A stretch of 64,000 bases of DNA from Deltaproteobacteria bacterium (GTDB lineage Bacteria > Desulfobacterota > Binatia > Binatales > Binataceae). Both the position numbers and the translations under genes were made by a program. Shown piece after piece: positions 43,358 to 51,749 of this stretch. The number at the start of each line of letters is the position of its first letter. Within the stretch, counting starts at the first letter, position 1. The stretch is taken from the NCBI GenBank assembly GCA_027317185.1, contig DAHVFB010000002.1, positions 1 to 64,000 on the forward strand, read 5' to 3'. The notes under the pieces are model-generated. The model was not told the DNA's origin. It saw nothing but the letters and a program-made list of their open reading frames with translations, and searched no databases.

Positions 43358-44392
43358 TTAGCGTCCCGCGGCGCGCATGTCTTCCGGCATAACTTCACCG
43401 TCGCGCAGGATCAGATCATCATCGAGATACAACGTGCAGTTGCGCATCGGCAAATCCAGATGGCAGGCGGTATCGTTGTCGCCGCCCAGTTCAGTGTTGG
43501 GACCGGTCGAAAACAGCACGTTGCCATAAAACGCGCGCCCCTCGATCCCGATTCCGGGCACGCCCTGGGCATGGCAGGTCCAGTTCGCCCGCTCGTTGAG
43601 GCCCCATCCGATATGAGAAATCCCGTAAGCTTTCGGATCGCGATAGCTCGCCATGTAGTCGCGCAGCATCTCCGCGTCGAGTCCGCCTTTGGTTTCGACG
43701 ATCCGACCTTCGCGTATCGTGAACTCGATCGGATCGCGCAGGTAGCTCGCGAACGGATAAATAATGTCGCCGCGGTCCATCACCACCTTGCCATTCACCT
43801 CGGTCTCGCCCGCGCCGGTAAAAGCAAATCCGCTGGGCCAGTGATCCCATCGTCCGGGGGTGTCGGTGTATCCGTACTCGGACATCGCGGGAAACTTGCC
43901 GAGTTTGTAGGTGACGTCGGTGCCCGCCCGATTGGTGAATCGCAACTGATGACCGTTGGCGAGCCGCCGCTCGGCCGCCTCAACCCGTTCCCGCAAGTCT
44001 GTGGTGGGGAACAATCGTTGCAGAATTTCAGGAGGTTCCACGCACAACAGAATCCGCGCCCCAGCCTTCTGCATCTCGAGCTGCTCCTTGGAGAACAGCA
44101 AAAACATCAGATCGACCACCAGGTCGGCGCTCTTGAGCGCTTCGATCGCCGGCCGATTGCCCGCCAGCGCCGCCGCGCCACCGAAACCAAGCAGGCCTGC
44201 GCCCCGGCCCGGCAGCAGATTGACATTGAACACGTGGGCTCCGAGATCGCGCGCCGCAACCATGAAGGCGCTGGCGTACTCGACGTTCTTTTCGGCCTCC
44301 GAAAGGACCGCGACCGTTTCGTCTTCCTTCACCCGGCATAGTTCCAGTTCTCGGCGAAATAGCAATACGAGTTCGGTCGATTTCAAGGACAT
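43358..44392 (-). CDS. NicX/aminopeptidase-T-like ring-cleaving dioxygenase family protein
   Basis: About 344 residues, related by pattern to 2,5-dihydroxypyridine 5,6-dioxygenase and leucyl aminopeptidase (M29-like fold). SHIGWGLNERANW and CHLDLPMRNC place a His and an H-x-D pair in the region where NicX binds iron. FSKEQLEMQK and EGRAFYGNVLFSTGPN are other conserved-looking blocks. A ring-opening dioxygenase on a hydroxypyridine or similar ring is plausible, but peptidase homologues share the fold. The frame opens at 44491; ATG 44392 has GGAGG 7 bases upstream. Followed by the alpha/beta-hydrolase, the pair matches an oxygenase-then-deformylase step. Confidence 0.75.
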   Translation of the reverse strand: MSLKSTELVLLFRRELELCRVKEDETVAVLSEAEKNVEYASAFMVAARDLGAHVFNVNLLPGRGAGLLGFGGAAALAGNRPAIEALKSADLVVDLMFLLFSKEQLEMQKAGARILLCVEPPEILQRLFPTTDLRERVEAAERRLANGHQLRFTNRAGTDVTYKLGKFPAMSEYGYTDTPGRWDHWPSGFAFTGAGETEVNGKVVMDRGDIIYPFASYLRDPIEFTIREGRIVETKGGLDAEMLRDYMASYRDPKAYGISHIGWGLNERANWTCHAQGVPGIGIEGRAFYGNVLFSTGPNTELGGDNDTACHLDLPMRNCTLYLDDDLILRDGEVMPEDMRAAGR

Positions 44393-44599
44393 CGCAATTG
44401 CCTCCATGGCCAATCCGGGTTCGTGAACTCCGACTGCCTTTCGTTCGAATATAGTTCCGTTTTCCGGTGGATTGAAACCTCGTGCATCCACTATAAAGAA
44501 GGCCTGACGCAGATTTTTAACCGAGGCTATGCGATAACCGAACTCGCCAATGCCCTCGAAATCGCAATGGTGGATCGATCGACATAAGGAGGTCTGACA

Positions 44600-45448
44600 A
44601 TGGCTACTGGTTTTATCGAAAAGCGTATTCCTTCAGGCAAGCTAACGAGCAATGCCCTGATCGCGGGCGATCCCAAGTCACCCGCGTTGATCCTGCTTCA
44701 CGGCGCCGGACCGGGAGCGAGCGCCGCTTCGAATTGGCAGAACTGCATCCCCGATCTAAGCAGTAAGTTCTACGTGGTTGCGCCGGACATGGTGGGCTTT
44801 GGCCAGTCTGACTATCCCAACCCGCTACCAACCCACGCGATGACCTGGATGGGTTTACGGGTCGAACAGATATTGGGCATGATGGACCATCTGGAGATCA
44901 AAACCGCCCATATCGTGGGAAATTCGATGGGCGGAGCGCTGACGTTGCATCTGCTGCTGGAAGCGCCGCAACGCTTCAAACGGGCGATGCTGATGGGTGC
45001 GGTAGGCGCGCCGATGTCGCGCACGCCGGAACTGGTTCGTCTGCTGTCATTTTATCACGACCCGCGATTGGGCCGTTATCGCGAACTGATCCACAGCTTC
45101 GTCTGCGATCCCGCCCAGTTTCCTGGGCTGGAGGATATCGTGCAGGCCCGTTTCAAGACTGCGACCGATCCCAAGGTGCGCGCGATTCAGGAGAATGCTT
45201 TCGAGTCGATGCGAAACGGCATGGACTCGCTGATTGTCCCGCCCTCGTTTTTGGCCCGTATGCCACACAGGGTGTCGCTGATTCACGGCCGTCAGGACCG
45301 CGTGGTGCCGCTGGAGACCAGTTTGTATTTCCTGCAGCATCTGAAAAACGCTGAGTTACACGTGCTCGACCGCTGTGGCCATTGGGCCCAGCTACAGCGT
45401 TGGGATGCGATGCTCCCGATAATCATGGATCACTTCGTAGAGGAATGA
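44600..45448 (+). CDS. Meta-cleavage product hydrolase (alpha/beta-hydrolase)
   Basis: A 282-residue C-C bond hydrolase of the BphD/MhpC/XylF group, which splits ring-opened dienoates into a carboxylic acid and a 2-hydroxypentadienoate. The HGAGPGASAASNW oxyanion motif is the classic signature. The triad is S109 in VGNSMGG, D233 in HGRQDRVVP and H261 in RCGHWAQLQ. ATG 44600 follows AAGGAGGTCTGACA. It is first of four + strand genes that can complete a meta-cleavage route with the hydratase, aldolase and extradiol dioxygenase after it. It is divergent from the NicX-like gene. Confidence 0.92.
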   Translation: MATGFIEKRIPSGKLTSNALIAGDPKSPALILLHGAGPGASAASNWQNCIPDLSSKFYVVAPDMVGFGQSDYPNPLPTHAMTWMGLRVEQILGMMDHLEIKTAHIVGNSMGGALTLHLLLEAPQRFKRAMLMGAVGAPMSRTPELVRLLSFYHDPRLGRYRELIHSFVCDPAQFPGLEDIVQARFKTATDPKVRAIQENAFESMRNGMDSLIVPPSFLARMPHRVSLIHGRQDRVVPLETSLYFLQHLKNAELHVLDRCGHWAQLQRWDAMLPIIMDHFVEE

Positions 45449-45515
45449 GAGGTCTGGCCGGAAAGCCGGCAGCGCGCCCTAACCTTCGGTGACGCTGCCC
45501 TTTCCGGCCTGAACG

Positions 45516-46331
45516 ATGGTGCCAGACATGCTCGATAATGATGCGGTAAAGCGACTGGCGGCGGAGTTGAACTCCGCTCAGAAGCAGCGCAAACAAATCA
45601 GCCAGCTTTCAAAACGTTTTCCGGAAATGACGGTTGCCGACGGCTATCGAATCAACCGCGCCTGGGTCGCAATAAAGCATCAGGAAAGCCGTGTCACGCA
45701 GGGACATAAGATCGGTTTAACCTCGCGCGCGATGCAGCAGATGGCGCAGCTTACGGAACCTGATTATGGAACTCTTTTTGACGATATGTTTTTCAGGGAA
45801 GGCGGTGAGGTGCCGTTCGACCGGTTCATCGCGCCGATGGTCGAAGTTGAACTTGCATTTGTCCTGGGCAAACCGCTGAGAGGACCGCAGGTCACCATCT
45901 TCGACGTACTCGCAGCCACCGATTTCGTCGTGCCGGCGGTGGAGATCATCGATACCCGGATCGAACGCTTCGACCCGGAAACGAAAACGATGCGCAAGGT
46001 GCAGGACACTATCGCGGACAATGCCGCCAGCGCGGGCGTCGTGCTCGGATCGAGCCCGATCCGGCCCGAAAAGGTGGATCTGCGATGGGCGTGCGCGCTG
46101 CTTTCCAAAAATAGCGTAATCGAGGAGACCGGCGTCGCGGCAGGGGTGCTTAATCATCCCGCGAACGGCGTGGTCTGGCTGACGCATAAACTCAGCCAGT
46201 GGGACGAATATCTGGCGGCGGGTGAAATCGTGCTCGGTGGTTCTTTCACGCGCCCGGTCAGTGCCGCGCCGGGCGATACTTTTCATGCCGACTATGGAAC
46301 CCTGGGTTCGATCAGCTTCAGATTCGTCTGA
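45516..46331 (+). CDS. 2-oxo-hept-4-ene-1,7-dioate / 2-keto-4-pentenoate hydratase family
   Basis: A 271-residue FAH-like hydratase that adds water to the dienol from the hydrolase. The motif HKIGLTSRAMQQMAQL (HpcG-like), FIAPMVEVELAFVLGKPL with the metal Glu, DNAASAGVVLGSS and HADYGTLGSISFRF are typical. It resembles HpaH/HpcG of homoprotocatechuate degradation more than the shorter pentenoate hydratases. ATG 45516 has no strong ribosome site; ATG 45528 is an alternative. It follows the hydrolase by 67 bases and precedes the aldolase by 81. Confidence 0.9.
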   Translation: MVPDMLDNDAVKRLAAELNSAQKQRKQISQLSKRFPEMTVADGYRINRAWVAIKHQESRVTQGHKIGLTSRAMQQMAQLTEPDYGTLFDDMFFREGGEVPFDRFIAPMVEVELAFVLGKPLRGPQVTIFDVLAATDFVVPAVEIIDTRIERFDPETKTMRKVQDTIADNAASAGVVLGSSPIRPEKVDLRWACALLSKNSVIEETGVAAGVLNHPANGVVWLTHKLSQWDEYLAAGEIVLGGSFTRPVSAAPGDTFHADYGTLGSISFRFV

Positions 46332-46412
46332 TCTCGCCCGGCGCGATCAGCATACGCAAAATGTGCTTAAGTGGGGATCCGGATGATCCAGCTTGCGTAT
46401 CCATGAGGATTT

Positions 46413-47183
46413 GTGAAAACACCCGTGAATCGTTTCAAGTTGGCGCTCAAGGCAGGGCAGGTTCGGATCGGCTTCTGGCTGGCGCTGACTGATTCCTACA
46501 CCGCCGAGATTTGTGCGGGCGCCGGCTTCGATTGGCTGCTGATCGATGGCGAGCACTCGCCCCATACCCTGGTCACGATCGCCGGGCAGTTGCAGGCGAT
46601 CGCCGGTTACTCCGAATGCGATGCAATTGTGCGGGTGCCGTGGGCGGATCAGGTCACGATCAAACAATATCTCGATCTGGGAGTGCAGACGGTGCTGGTT
46701 CCGATGGTGGAGACCGCCGAACAGGCGGCTGAAGTGGTGCGGGCATGCTATTACCCGCCCGCCGGTATCCGCGGCGTGGGGGGTGCGCGGGCGGCGCGCT
46801 GGGGGCGCTATCGGAATTATGTGACCGAGAGCAACGAACAGATGTGCGTACTGGTGCAGGTCGAGAGTAAGCGAGGACTGGACAATCTCGAACAAATTGC
46901 GGCGGTTGCGGGGGTCGATGGAGTTTTTATCGGCACCGCCGATCTCGCCGCCTCGCTCGGATATCCCGGCGATGCCGCGAACCCCGTGGTGCAGGATGCG
47001 ACCCTCGATGCCTTCCGGAAAATCCTGAGCATCGGAAAGGCCCCGGGCGCCCTGGCTCGCGATGAAGCCCTGATCTGGCGATACCGGGATAACGGAGCGC
47101 TGTTCGTGGCCGTGGGATTGGATGCTCATCTGCTGGCCGCACAAACCAGCGCCCTGGCTGCCCGCTTCCGCGCAGCTCGTTAA
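46413..47183 (+). CDS. HpcH/HpaI-type class II aldolase
   Basis: A 256-residue metal-dependent pyruvate aldolase. Motifs: RIGFWLALTDSY at the start, LLIDGEHSPH for the metal/active-site region, VRVPWADQVTIKQYLDLGVQTVLVPMVET, RGVGGARAARWGRY and VQVESKRGLDNLEQIAAV with the metal Glu, and DGVFIGTADLAASLGYPG. It splits 4-hydroxy-2-oxo acids into pyruvate and an aldehyde, the next step after the hydratase. The start is GTG 46413. With the neighbours it forms a coherent meta-cleavage set. The aldehyde dehydrogenase is not seen nearby. Confidence 0.92.
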   Translation: MKTPVNRFKLALKAGQVRIGFWLALTDSYTAEICAGAGFDWLLIDGEHSPHTLVTIAGQLQAIAGYSECDAIVRVPWADQVTIKQYLDLGVQTVLVPMVETAEQAAEVVRACYYPPAGIRGVGGARAARWGRYRNYVTESNEQMCVLVQVESKRGLDNLEQIAAVAGVDGVFIGTADLAASLGYPGDAANPVVQDATLDAFRKILSIGKAPGALARDEALIWRYRDNGALFVAVGLDAHLLAAQTSALAARFRAAR

Positions 47184-47298
47184 TAGGGTCGTGAGAAGCA
47201 TGCCGTTGGCCTGAAATCGCAATAAGCCTGCGGCTTAACTGGCAGTCGCGGCGCCAACGATGGTAACTTTGCAGTTGATCGACGGAGGCCGCTGTCCG

Positions 47299-48147
47299 AT
47301 GGCTGACCACGCCCCGCGCCTGCGCGCACGCCTGGATCATATCGCGATCAATTCGCCGGAGCCTGAGCGGATGGCCGAGTTCTACCGGCTCGCGATGGAC
47401 CTGCGGCTCGAGCGGTTGAGCAACAATCTATGGTTGTGCGAAGCCCCGCGCCGCCGGCTTTTGATCGTTAAGGGCGAGGCCAAAACCCTCGCGTTCGGAG
47501 CCTATGCGGTCGATGAGCCGGACTTACTGGCAGCGGTTCGTAAACGCGTGGTTGACAGTGGTGCGAAGCTTGAGCGATCGGAAAGTTCGCTGCTGACCGG
47601 CGATAGCTTGATGGTGAAAGATCCGGATGGCAATCGGATAGCATTCGGGATGCCGGTCCCGGAAAAATCTTCCGATACTCCCGCGCTGCCGGCCCGGCTT
47701 CAGCATCTGGTATTTGGCAGCGACGAAGTAAGCCGCATCGCCGACTTTTATGAACGGGTTCTGGGCTTCACGGTCAGTGACCGCGTGTTCGACAAAACCG
47801 GCAAGCTGACCAATTGCTTCTTCCGCGCCGATCGCGGCGACCATCATATACTGGCGATTTTTCCGTCCGATCAAAAAAAGCTTGACCATCATTGTTATGA
47901 GTCGATCGATTGGGGTTCGATTCGCGACTGGGCCGATCAATTATCCAGCCGTGGGGTTTCCATCGCCTGGGGACCGGGCCGCCATGGTCCAGGGGCCAAC
48001 CTGTTTATCATGGTCCGCGATCCGGACGGCAACTGGGTCGAGATTTCCGCCGAGCTGGAACAGGTCGAGGCCGAGCATCCGGCCGGCGTATGGGAACATG
48101 GTCCGCTGGTGGCTAATCGATGGGGCCAGCCGCGCCTGACTGTGTGA
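47299..48147 (+). CDS. Extradiol ring-cleavage dioxygenase (VOC/type I)
   Basis: About 282 residues, two glyoxalase-like (VOC) modules. Second-module residues fit the iron triad: H136 (ARLQHLVFG), H197/H198 (LDHHCYESIDW) and E248 (NWVEISAE), with HHILAIF also present. This is the BphC/2,3-dihydroxybiphenyl-dioxygenase plan, cleaving a catechol next to the hydroxyl. The frame opens at 47260; ATG 47299 is a better start (GGAGGCC upstream). It is the fourth gene of the meta-cleavage set, so the ring-opener lies last. The preferred catechol cannot be read. Confidence 0.85.
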   Translation: MADHAPRLRARLDHIAINSPEPERMAEFYRLAMDLRLERLSNNLWLCEAPRRRLLIVKGEAKTLAFGAYAVDEPDLLAAVRKRVVDSGAKLERSESSLLTGDSLMVKDPDGNRIAFGMPVPEKSSDTPALPARLQHLVFGSDEVSRIADFYERVLGFTVSDRVFDKTGKLTNCFFRADRGDHHILAIFPSDQKKLDHHCYESIDWGSIRDWADQLSSRGVSIAWGPGRHGPGANLFIMVRDPDGNWVEISAELEQVEAEHPAGVWEHGPLVANRWGQPRLTV

Positions 48148-48223
48148 GCGGCAAAGAACTGCTGGCTCGGTGAGTCAACCTGTTCTTAGCTGGTTTTCTG
48201 GATCGAATCAGGGAGTAACGATT

Positions 48224-48427
48224 ATGAAGATCAGAGTCGTGGTTCATGAAGCAGAAGAGGGAGGTTACTGGGCCGAGGTTCCGTCAATAATTGGCTGCGC
48301 GACCGAGGGAGCAACCTTCGAGGAGCTGCTCAAGAATCTCTACGAAGCTATCGAGGGCTGCTTGTCAGTCGATATCAGCGTGCCAAAGGCCACCGGGAAG
48401 GATCGAGTCGTCGAGATCATCGTGTGA
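48224..48427 (+). CDS. hicB: HicB-family antitoxin
   Basis: A 67-residue protein matching the short HicB/UPF0150 form: MKIRVVVHEAEEGGYWAEVP, then GCATEGATFEELLKNLYEAIEG, a partial RNase-H-like fold without catalytic residues. No DNA-binding C-terminal domain is present, unlike long HicB. AGGGAG lies about 9 bases before ATG 48224. The stop overlaps the hicA start by four bases (GTGA), so the order is antitoxin then toxin. The pair sits inside the catabolic region on the same strand as its neighbours. Confidence 0.88.
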   Translation: MKIRVVVHEAEEGGYWAEVPSIIGCATEGATFEELLKNLYEAIEGCLSVDISVPKATGKDRVVEIIV

Positions 48428-48633
48428 AGCAGCTTTCCGGCAAGGCATTCATCAGCATCGTGGAACGCCGGGGATGGATGCTGCTGCGTGTACATGGTAG
48501 CCATCACATCTATGGTAAGCCTGGCAGCATAGTGCGGCTTTCGATCCCGATACATGGAAATCAACCGCTGAAGCGGGGACTGCTCGCATATTTGATGAAG
48601 GCCGCGGATCTCAAGGAGGGTGATTTGGAATAG
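48424..48633 (+). CDS. hicA: HicA-family mRNA interferase toxin
   Basis: A 69-residue double-stranded-RNA-binding-fold toxin that cleaves mRNA when free of HicB. The active-site His is in GSHHIYGKPG, and IPIHGNQPLKRGLLAYLMKAADL matches the C-terminal half. GTG 48424 overlaps the hicB stop. Length is normal. A complete HicBA pair in the middle of a catabolic region may stabilise it or simply be a hitchhiker. Confidence 0.9.
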   Translation: MKQLSGKAFISIVERRGWMLLRVHGSHHIYGKPGSIVRLSIPIHGNQPLKRGLLAYLMKAADLKEGDLE

Positions 48634-48720
48634 AGGCCAGCCGCGCCTGACCTTCTGAGTTGCCAGCTCGAGATTCTGAGAAAATCCGATCCAGGGTTGA
48701 GTAGCCTTTAGGAGCTAACC

Positions 48721-49824
48721 ATGAACGATGAATTAAAAGCCGGATTCGAGGATCGCACCGGGCAGGCGACGCCAGGTGTGAACCTGTGGCCGTCGATCGT
48801 AATCCCGAAAGAGGACATCGATGCGCAAATTGAGCGCCTCGCCAGTCTGCCGCCGCCGATCAATGGACGGCGTCGCGCGCTCGTGGTCCATCCGATGGCC
48901 GACAGCGGGCGCGGACTGGCCCCCGGAATCCAGGTTTCGATCGACGTTCTAAAACCGGGCGAGCGCACCCGTCCGATTCGCCACAACTCATCGCAGGTGA
49001 ACTTCTGCATCGGCGGCGCCGGACGGTCGCTAATCGGTGGCAAGCAGATCGTATTTTCGCAGTACGATGTATGGAATACGCCGTCGATGGCGATCTATCA
49101 GCATTTCAACGACACCAACGGTCTCCAGGTGCGGCTCACCTACAGCAACGCGGCGCTGCTCGAGAAAATGAACGTCCACTATATCGAAGATGATCCGCCA
49201 TCCGGGCCGGCCGCGCATTCCGAAGCTGCCGAAGTCGCGGACCCCAACGATCCTTCGCGCGTGAATCCATTTGGGACCTTCCGAATCTCGGATGATGGCG
49301 CATACCTGATGCCATACGAGAAGCTGATTAACCCCGACGTGATCGAATCGAAAGCGCTGCACTGGCCATGGAAAATCGTCAAGGAGCATCTCGATAAACT
49401 TACGGCTCTGGGTTCCTCATACGTGGGACGGCGTTTGTATCTGCTTTATAATCCGGTTTCGGGCCGCACCAACGGCACCACGCACAATTTTTTCGCGACC
49501 ATGACGGTGCGTCCGCCGAACATCGTGGACCGGCCGCATCGGCACGCCGCCGCCGCGATCAACTACTACTTCTCCGGCAGCGGACGGAGCACGGTCGAGG
49601 GCAAAATTTACCGATGGAAGGCGGGCGACCTGATGCTATCGGCGCCGGGACTGGCGGTGCATAACCATGCTTCTAACGATGAGCCGGTTTACGAGCTGAC
49701 CATCCAGGACAGCCCGTTGAATATCGCGATGGACTCCTTGCTCTGGCAGGAGAGCCTGAAGGGTCCGATAACGCTGCTGGGATCGCATACCGGATTCCAG
49801 ACCAATCGCGCCAAGGCAGCATGA
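48721..49824 (+). CDS. Bicupin, gentisate 1,2-dioxygenase-like
   Basis: A 367-residue two-cupin protein. The N-terminal cupin (about 60-125) has GQVSIDVLKPGE-like sequence and RHNSSQVNFCIGGAGRS. The C-terminal cupin (about 265-325) has RPHRHAAAAINYYFSGSGRS and GDLMLSAPGLAVHNHAS, supplying His ligands for iron. This is the plan of gentisate and 1-hydroxy-2-naphthoate dioxygenases, which open rings between a carboxyl- and hydroxyl-bearing carbon. ATG 48721 follows TTAGGAGCTAACC. It is first of three same-strand genes (cupin, decarboxylase-like, SDR) with short gaps. Confidence 0.8.
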   Translation: MNDELKAGFEDRTGQATPGVNLWPSIVIPKEDIDAQIERLASLPPPINGRRRALVVHPMADSGRGLAPGIQVSIDVLKPGERTRPIRHNSSQVNFCIGGAGRSLIGGKQIVFSQYDVWNTPSMAIYQHFNDTNGLQVRLTYSNAALLEKMNVHYIEDDPPSGPAAHSEAAEVADPNDPSRVNPFGTFRISDDGAYLMPYEKLINPDVIESKALHWPWKIVKEHLDKLTALGSSYVGRRLYLLYNPVSGRTNGTTHNFFATMTVRPPNIVDRPHRHAAAAINYYFSGSGRSTVEGKIYRWKAGDLMLSAPGLAVHNHASNDEPVYELTIQDSPLNIAMDSLLWQESLKGPITLLGSHTGFQTNRAKAA

Positions 49825-49866
49825 ATGCCTAAACCCGCGATATCTACATGATGAGAGAGTAAGAAA

Positions 49867-50859
49867 ATGGGCAATATCCAGCTAAGCGTGGGCATTGGCG
49901 ATTACTACCATGTCCGTCCGCTGTTCGATGGCTCGGTGCAGGTCGAGGGCGTGGATCTGATTCACGTCGCCACCGGAACCGAGGAAATTTTCTGGCGGTT
50001 CGGTAAATATCGCGAATGGGATGTTTCCGAAATGTCGTTCGCAAACTACAGCGCGCAACGCTCGCGCGACGACAGCGTGATGGTCGCGATACCGGTGTTT
50101 CCGTCGCGGGTGTTCCGCCATTCCTCGATCTACGTGCGCAAGTCGAGCGGCATTTCCAAGCCGAAGGATCTCGCCGGTAAAAAGGTCGGGGTGCCCGAAT
50201 GGGCGCAGACCGCCGGTGTGTATGCGCGCGGCGAACTGGTGCATCAGGAAGGCCTGCGCCTGCAGGATATCGAATGGATTCAGTCGGGCGTCAACGAGCC
50301 TGCCCGTCAGGAGAAATTCACCTACCAGCTTCCCCCGGGATTACACGTCACGCCGCGGCATGAACGATCGCTCAACGATCTGCTGGTCGAGGGACAGATC
50401 GACGCGATCATCACGGCGCGGACGCCGCTCTGCTTCGATCAGGGCAATCCCGAGGTGGTTCGGCTGTGGCCCGATTATGATCAGACCGAGGAAGAATACG
50501 GGCTGAAGACGGGAATCTTTCCGATCATGCATCTGATCGCGATCCGCGGCGAAGTTTATCGCCAGTATCCATGGGTCGCGATGAACCTGTTCAAAGCCTT
50601 CGACGCCGCCAAAAAACTTGCGGTCGAGCGGCTGTTTCAGTTCACCATTTCGTGGCTGCCGATGGCGTGGCTGCCGCGCGCCGCGGAACGCACGCAACGG
50701 CTGTTCCAGGGCCATGAGTATTGGCCCTATGGAATCGAGCCGAACCGCATCACGATCGAAGCTTTTCAGCAATATCTCCATGAACAGGCGATCACCACCC
50801 GGCGATTGACGCCCGAGGAACTGTTCGCCAAAGAAACTCAAACGTTCGCGCGCATCTGA
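49867..50859 (+). CDS. 4,5-dihydroxyphthalate decarboxylase-like protein (substrate-binding fold)
   Basis: A 330-residue protein with the periplasmic-binding-protein-like fold but no signal peptide, resembling 4,5-dihydroxyphthalate decarboxylase (Pht5). The start MGNIQLSVGIGDYYHVRPLF is typical, then GVPEWAQTAGVYARG and LLVEGQIDAIITARTP. The middle and C-terminal half, with WPYGIEPNRITIEAF, also fits. It may decarboxylate a phthalate-type acid. It sits 42 bases after the cupin and 30 before the SDR, so the three are likely one operon acting on one aromatic acid. Confidence 0.8.
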   Translation: MGNIQLSVGIGDYYHVRPLFDGSVQVEGVDLIHVATGTEEIFWRFGKYREWDVSEMSFANYSAQRSRDDSVMVAIPVFPSRVFRHSSIYVRKSSGISKPKDLAGKKVGVPEWAQTAGVYARGELVHQEGLRLQDIEWIQSGVNEPARQEKFTYQLPPGLHVTPRHERSLNDLLVEGQIDAIITARTPLCFDQGNPEVVRLWPDYDQTEEEYGLKTGIFPIMHLIAIRGEVYRQYPWVAMNLFKAFDAAKKLAVERLFQFTISWLPMAWLPRAAERTQRLFQGHEYWPYGIEPNRITIEAFQQYLHEQAITTRRLTPEELFAKETQTFARI

Positions 50860-50889
50860 CCGTCGGTCCAGTCAGGAGGAGGTTCAGGA

Positions 50890-51651
50890 ATGAGAATCGA
50901 TAAAAAAGTGGCGTTAATCACCGGTGCGGGATCGGGAATCGGACGGGCAACCGCGAAATTGTTTGCCGAAAATGGCGCGACGGTCGCGCTTGCCGATCTC
51001 AATGCTGAGGGCGGACGCGAAACCGAGCGGATGGTAACCGCGGCCGGCGGCAAGGCGCTTTTCGTTCAGACCGACGTAACCAAAGTGTCGGAAGCGAAAC
51101 GGCTGGTGGACGCCGCCGTAGAGAAATTCGGACGCCTCGACATTCTGGTGAATGCGGCCGGCGTGTTTCTGTTCAAAGCGATCGCCGAGTGTACCGAGCA
51201 GGATTGGGACCACGTACTTGGCGTCGATCTCAAGGCGGTGTTCTTCGCTTCCAAATTCGCGGTCGCCGCGATGGAACAATCCGGCGGTGGTACGATCGTG
51301 AATATCTCGTCCGGATGCGGTCTGATTGGGATTCCGGAAAACACCATCTATACGGCGGCCAAAGGCGGCGTGATTGCGATGACGCGCGCCTTCGCGGTGG
51401 ACTGCGCGCCGAAGAAAATTCGCGTCAATTGCATCTGCCCCGGCGTGATCGATACTCCGATGAGCCGCGGCGCCTTCAAATCGCTACCGGATCCCGAGAT
51501 GGCGGCCAAGGCCAACATGGCGCACACGCCGATGGGCCGTTTCGGCGAGCCGGAGGAGATGGCCAACACGATCCTGTTCCTCGCCAGCGAGCAGTCGTCG
51601 TACTTCACCGGCGGAATTCTCGCCCCCGACGGCGGCTTCAGCGCCTGCTGA
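50890..51651 (+). CDS. Short-chain dehydrogenase/reductase
   Basis: A 253-residue NAD(P)-dependent SDR. Motifs: TGxxxGxG in ALITGAGSGIGRATAKLF (residues 9-26), NAAGV after strand 4, catalytic Ser in SSGCGLIGI, YTAAKGG with Tyr and Lys, and the PGVIDTPM loop. It belongs to the classical FabG-like group. ATG 50890 follows AGGAGGAGGTTCAGGA, a strong ribosome site. It may oxidise an alcohol or dihydrodiol from the same pathway. A strong hairpin follows 39 bases after the stop. Confidence 0.93.
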   Translation: MRIDKKVALITGAGSGIGRATAKLFAENGATVALADLNAEGGRETERMVTAAGGKALFVQTDVTKVSEAKRLVDAAVEKFGRLDILVNAAGVFLFKAIAECTEQDWDHVLGVDLKAVFFASKFAVAAMEQSGGGTIVNISSGCGLIGIPENTIYTAAKGGVIAMTRAFAVDCAPKKIRVNCICPGVIDTPMSRGAFKSLPDPEMAAKANMAHTPMGRFGEPEEMANTILFLASEQSSYFTGGILAPDGGFSAC

Positions 51652-51690
51652 CGCGATAACGATACCGGTCTGGTGAAATGGATATGAGAA

Positions 51691-51720
51691 GGGCCCCGGA
51701 ACGGTCGAGTTCCGGGGCCC
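51691..51720. terminator. Bidirectional 12-bp hairpin between SDR and amidohydrolase
   Basis: GGGCCCCGGAAC (51691-51702) pairs exactly with GTTCCGGGGCCC (51709-51720) around the loop GGTCGA. It lies between convergent genes and is followed by CATAGTTT on the + side. One hairpin probably ends both transcripts. Confidence 0.65.
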
Positions 51721-51749
51721 CATAGTTTAACGATCAGGGATTGTGCGAA

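Noticed and set aside
43196..44341. 381-residue + strand frame over the NicX-like gene
   Set aside because: It opposes two real genes and has no start signal or domain.
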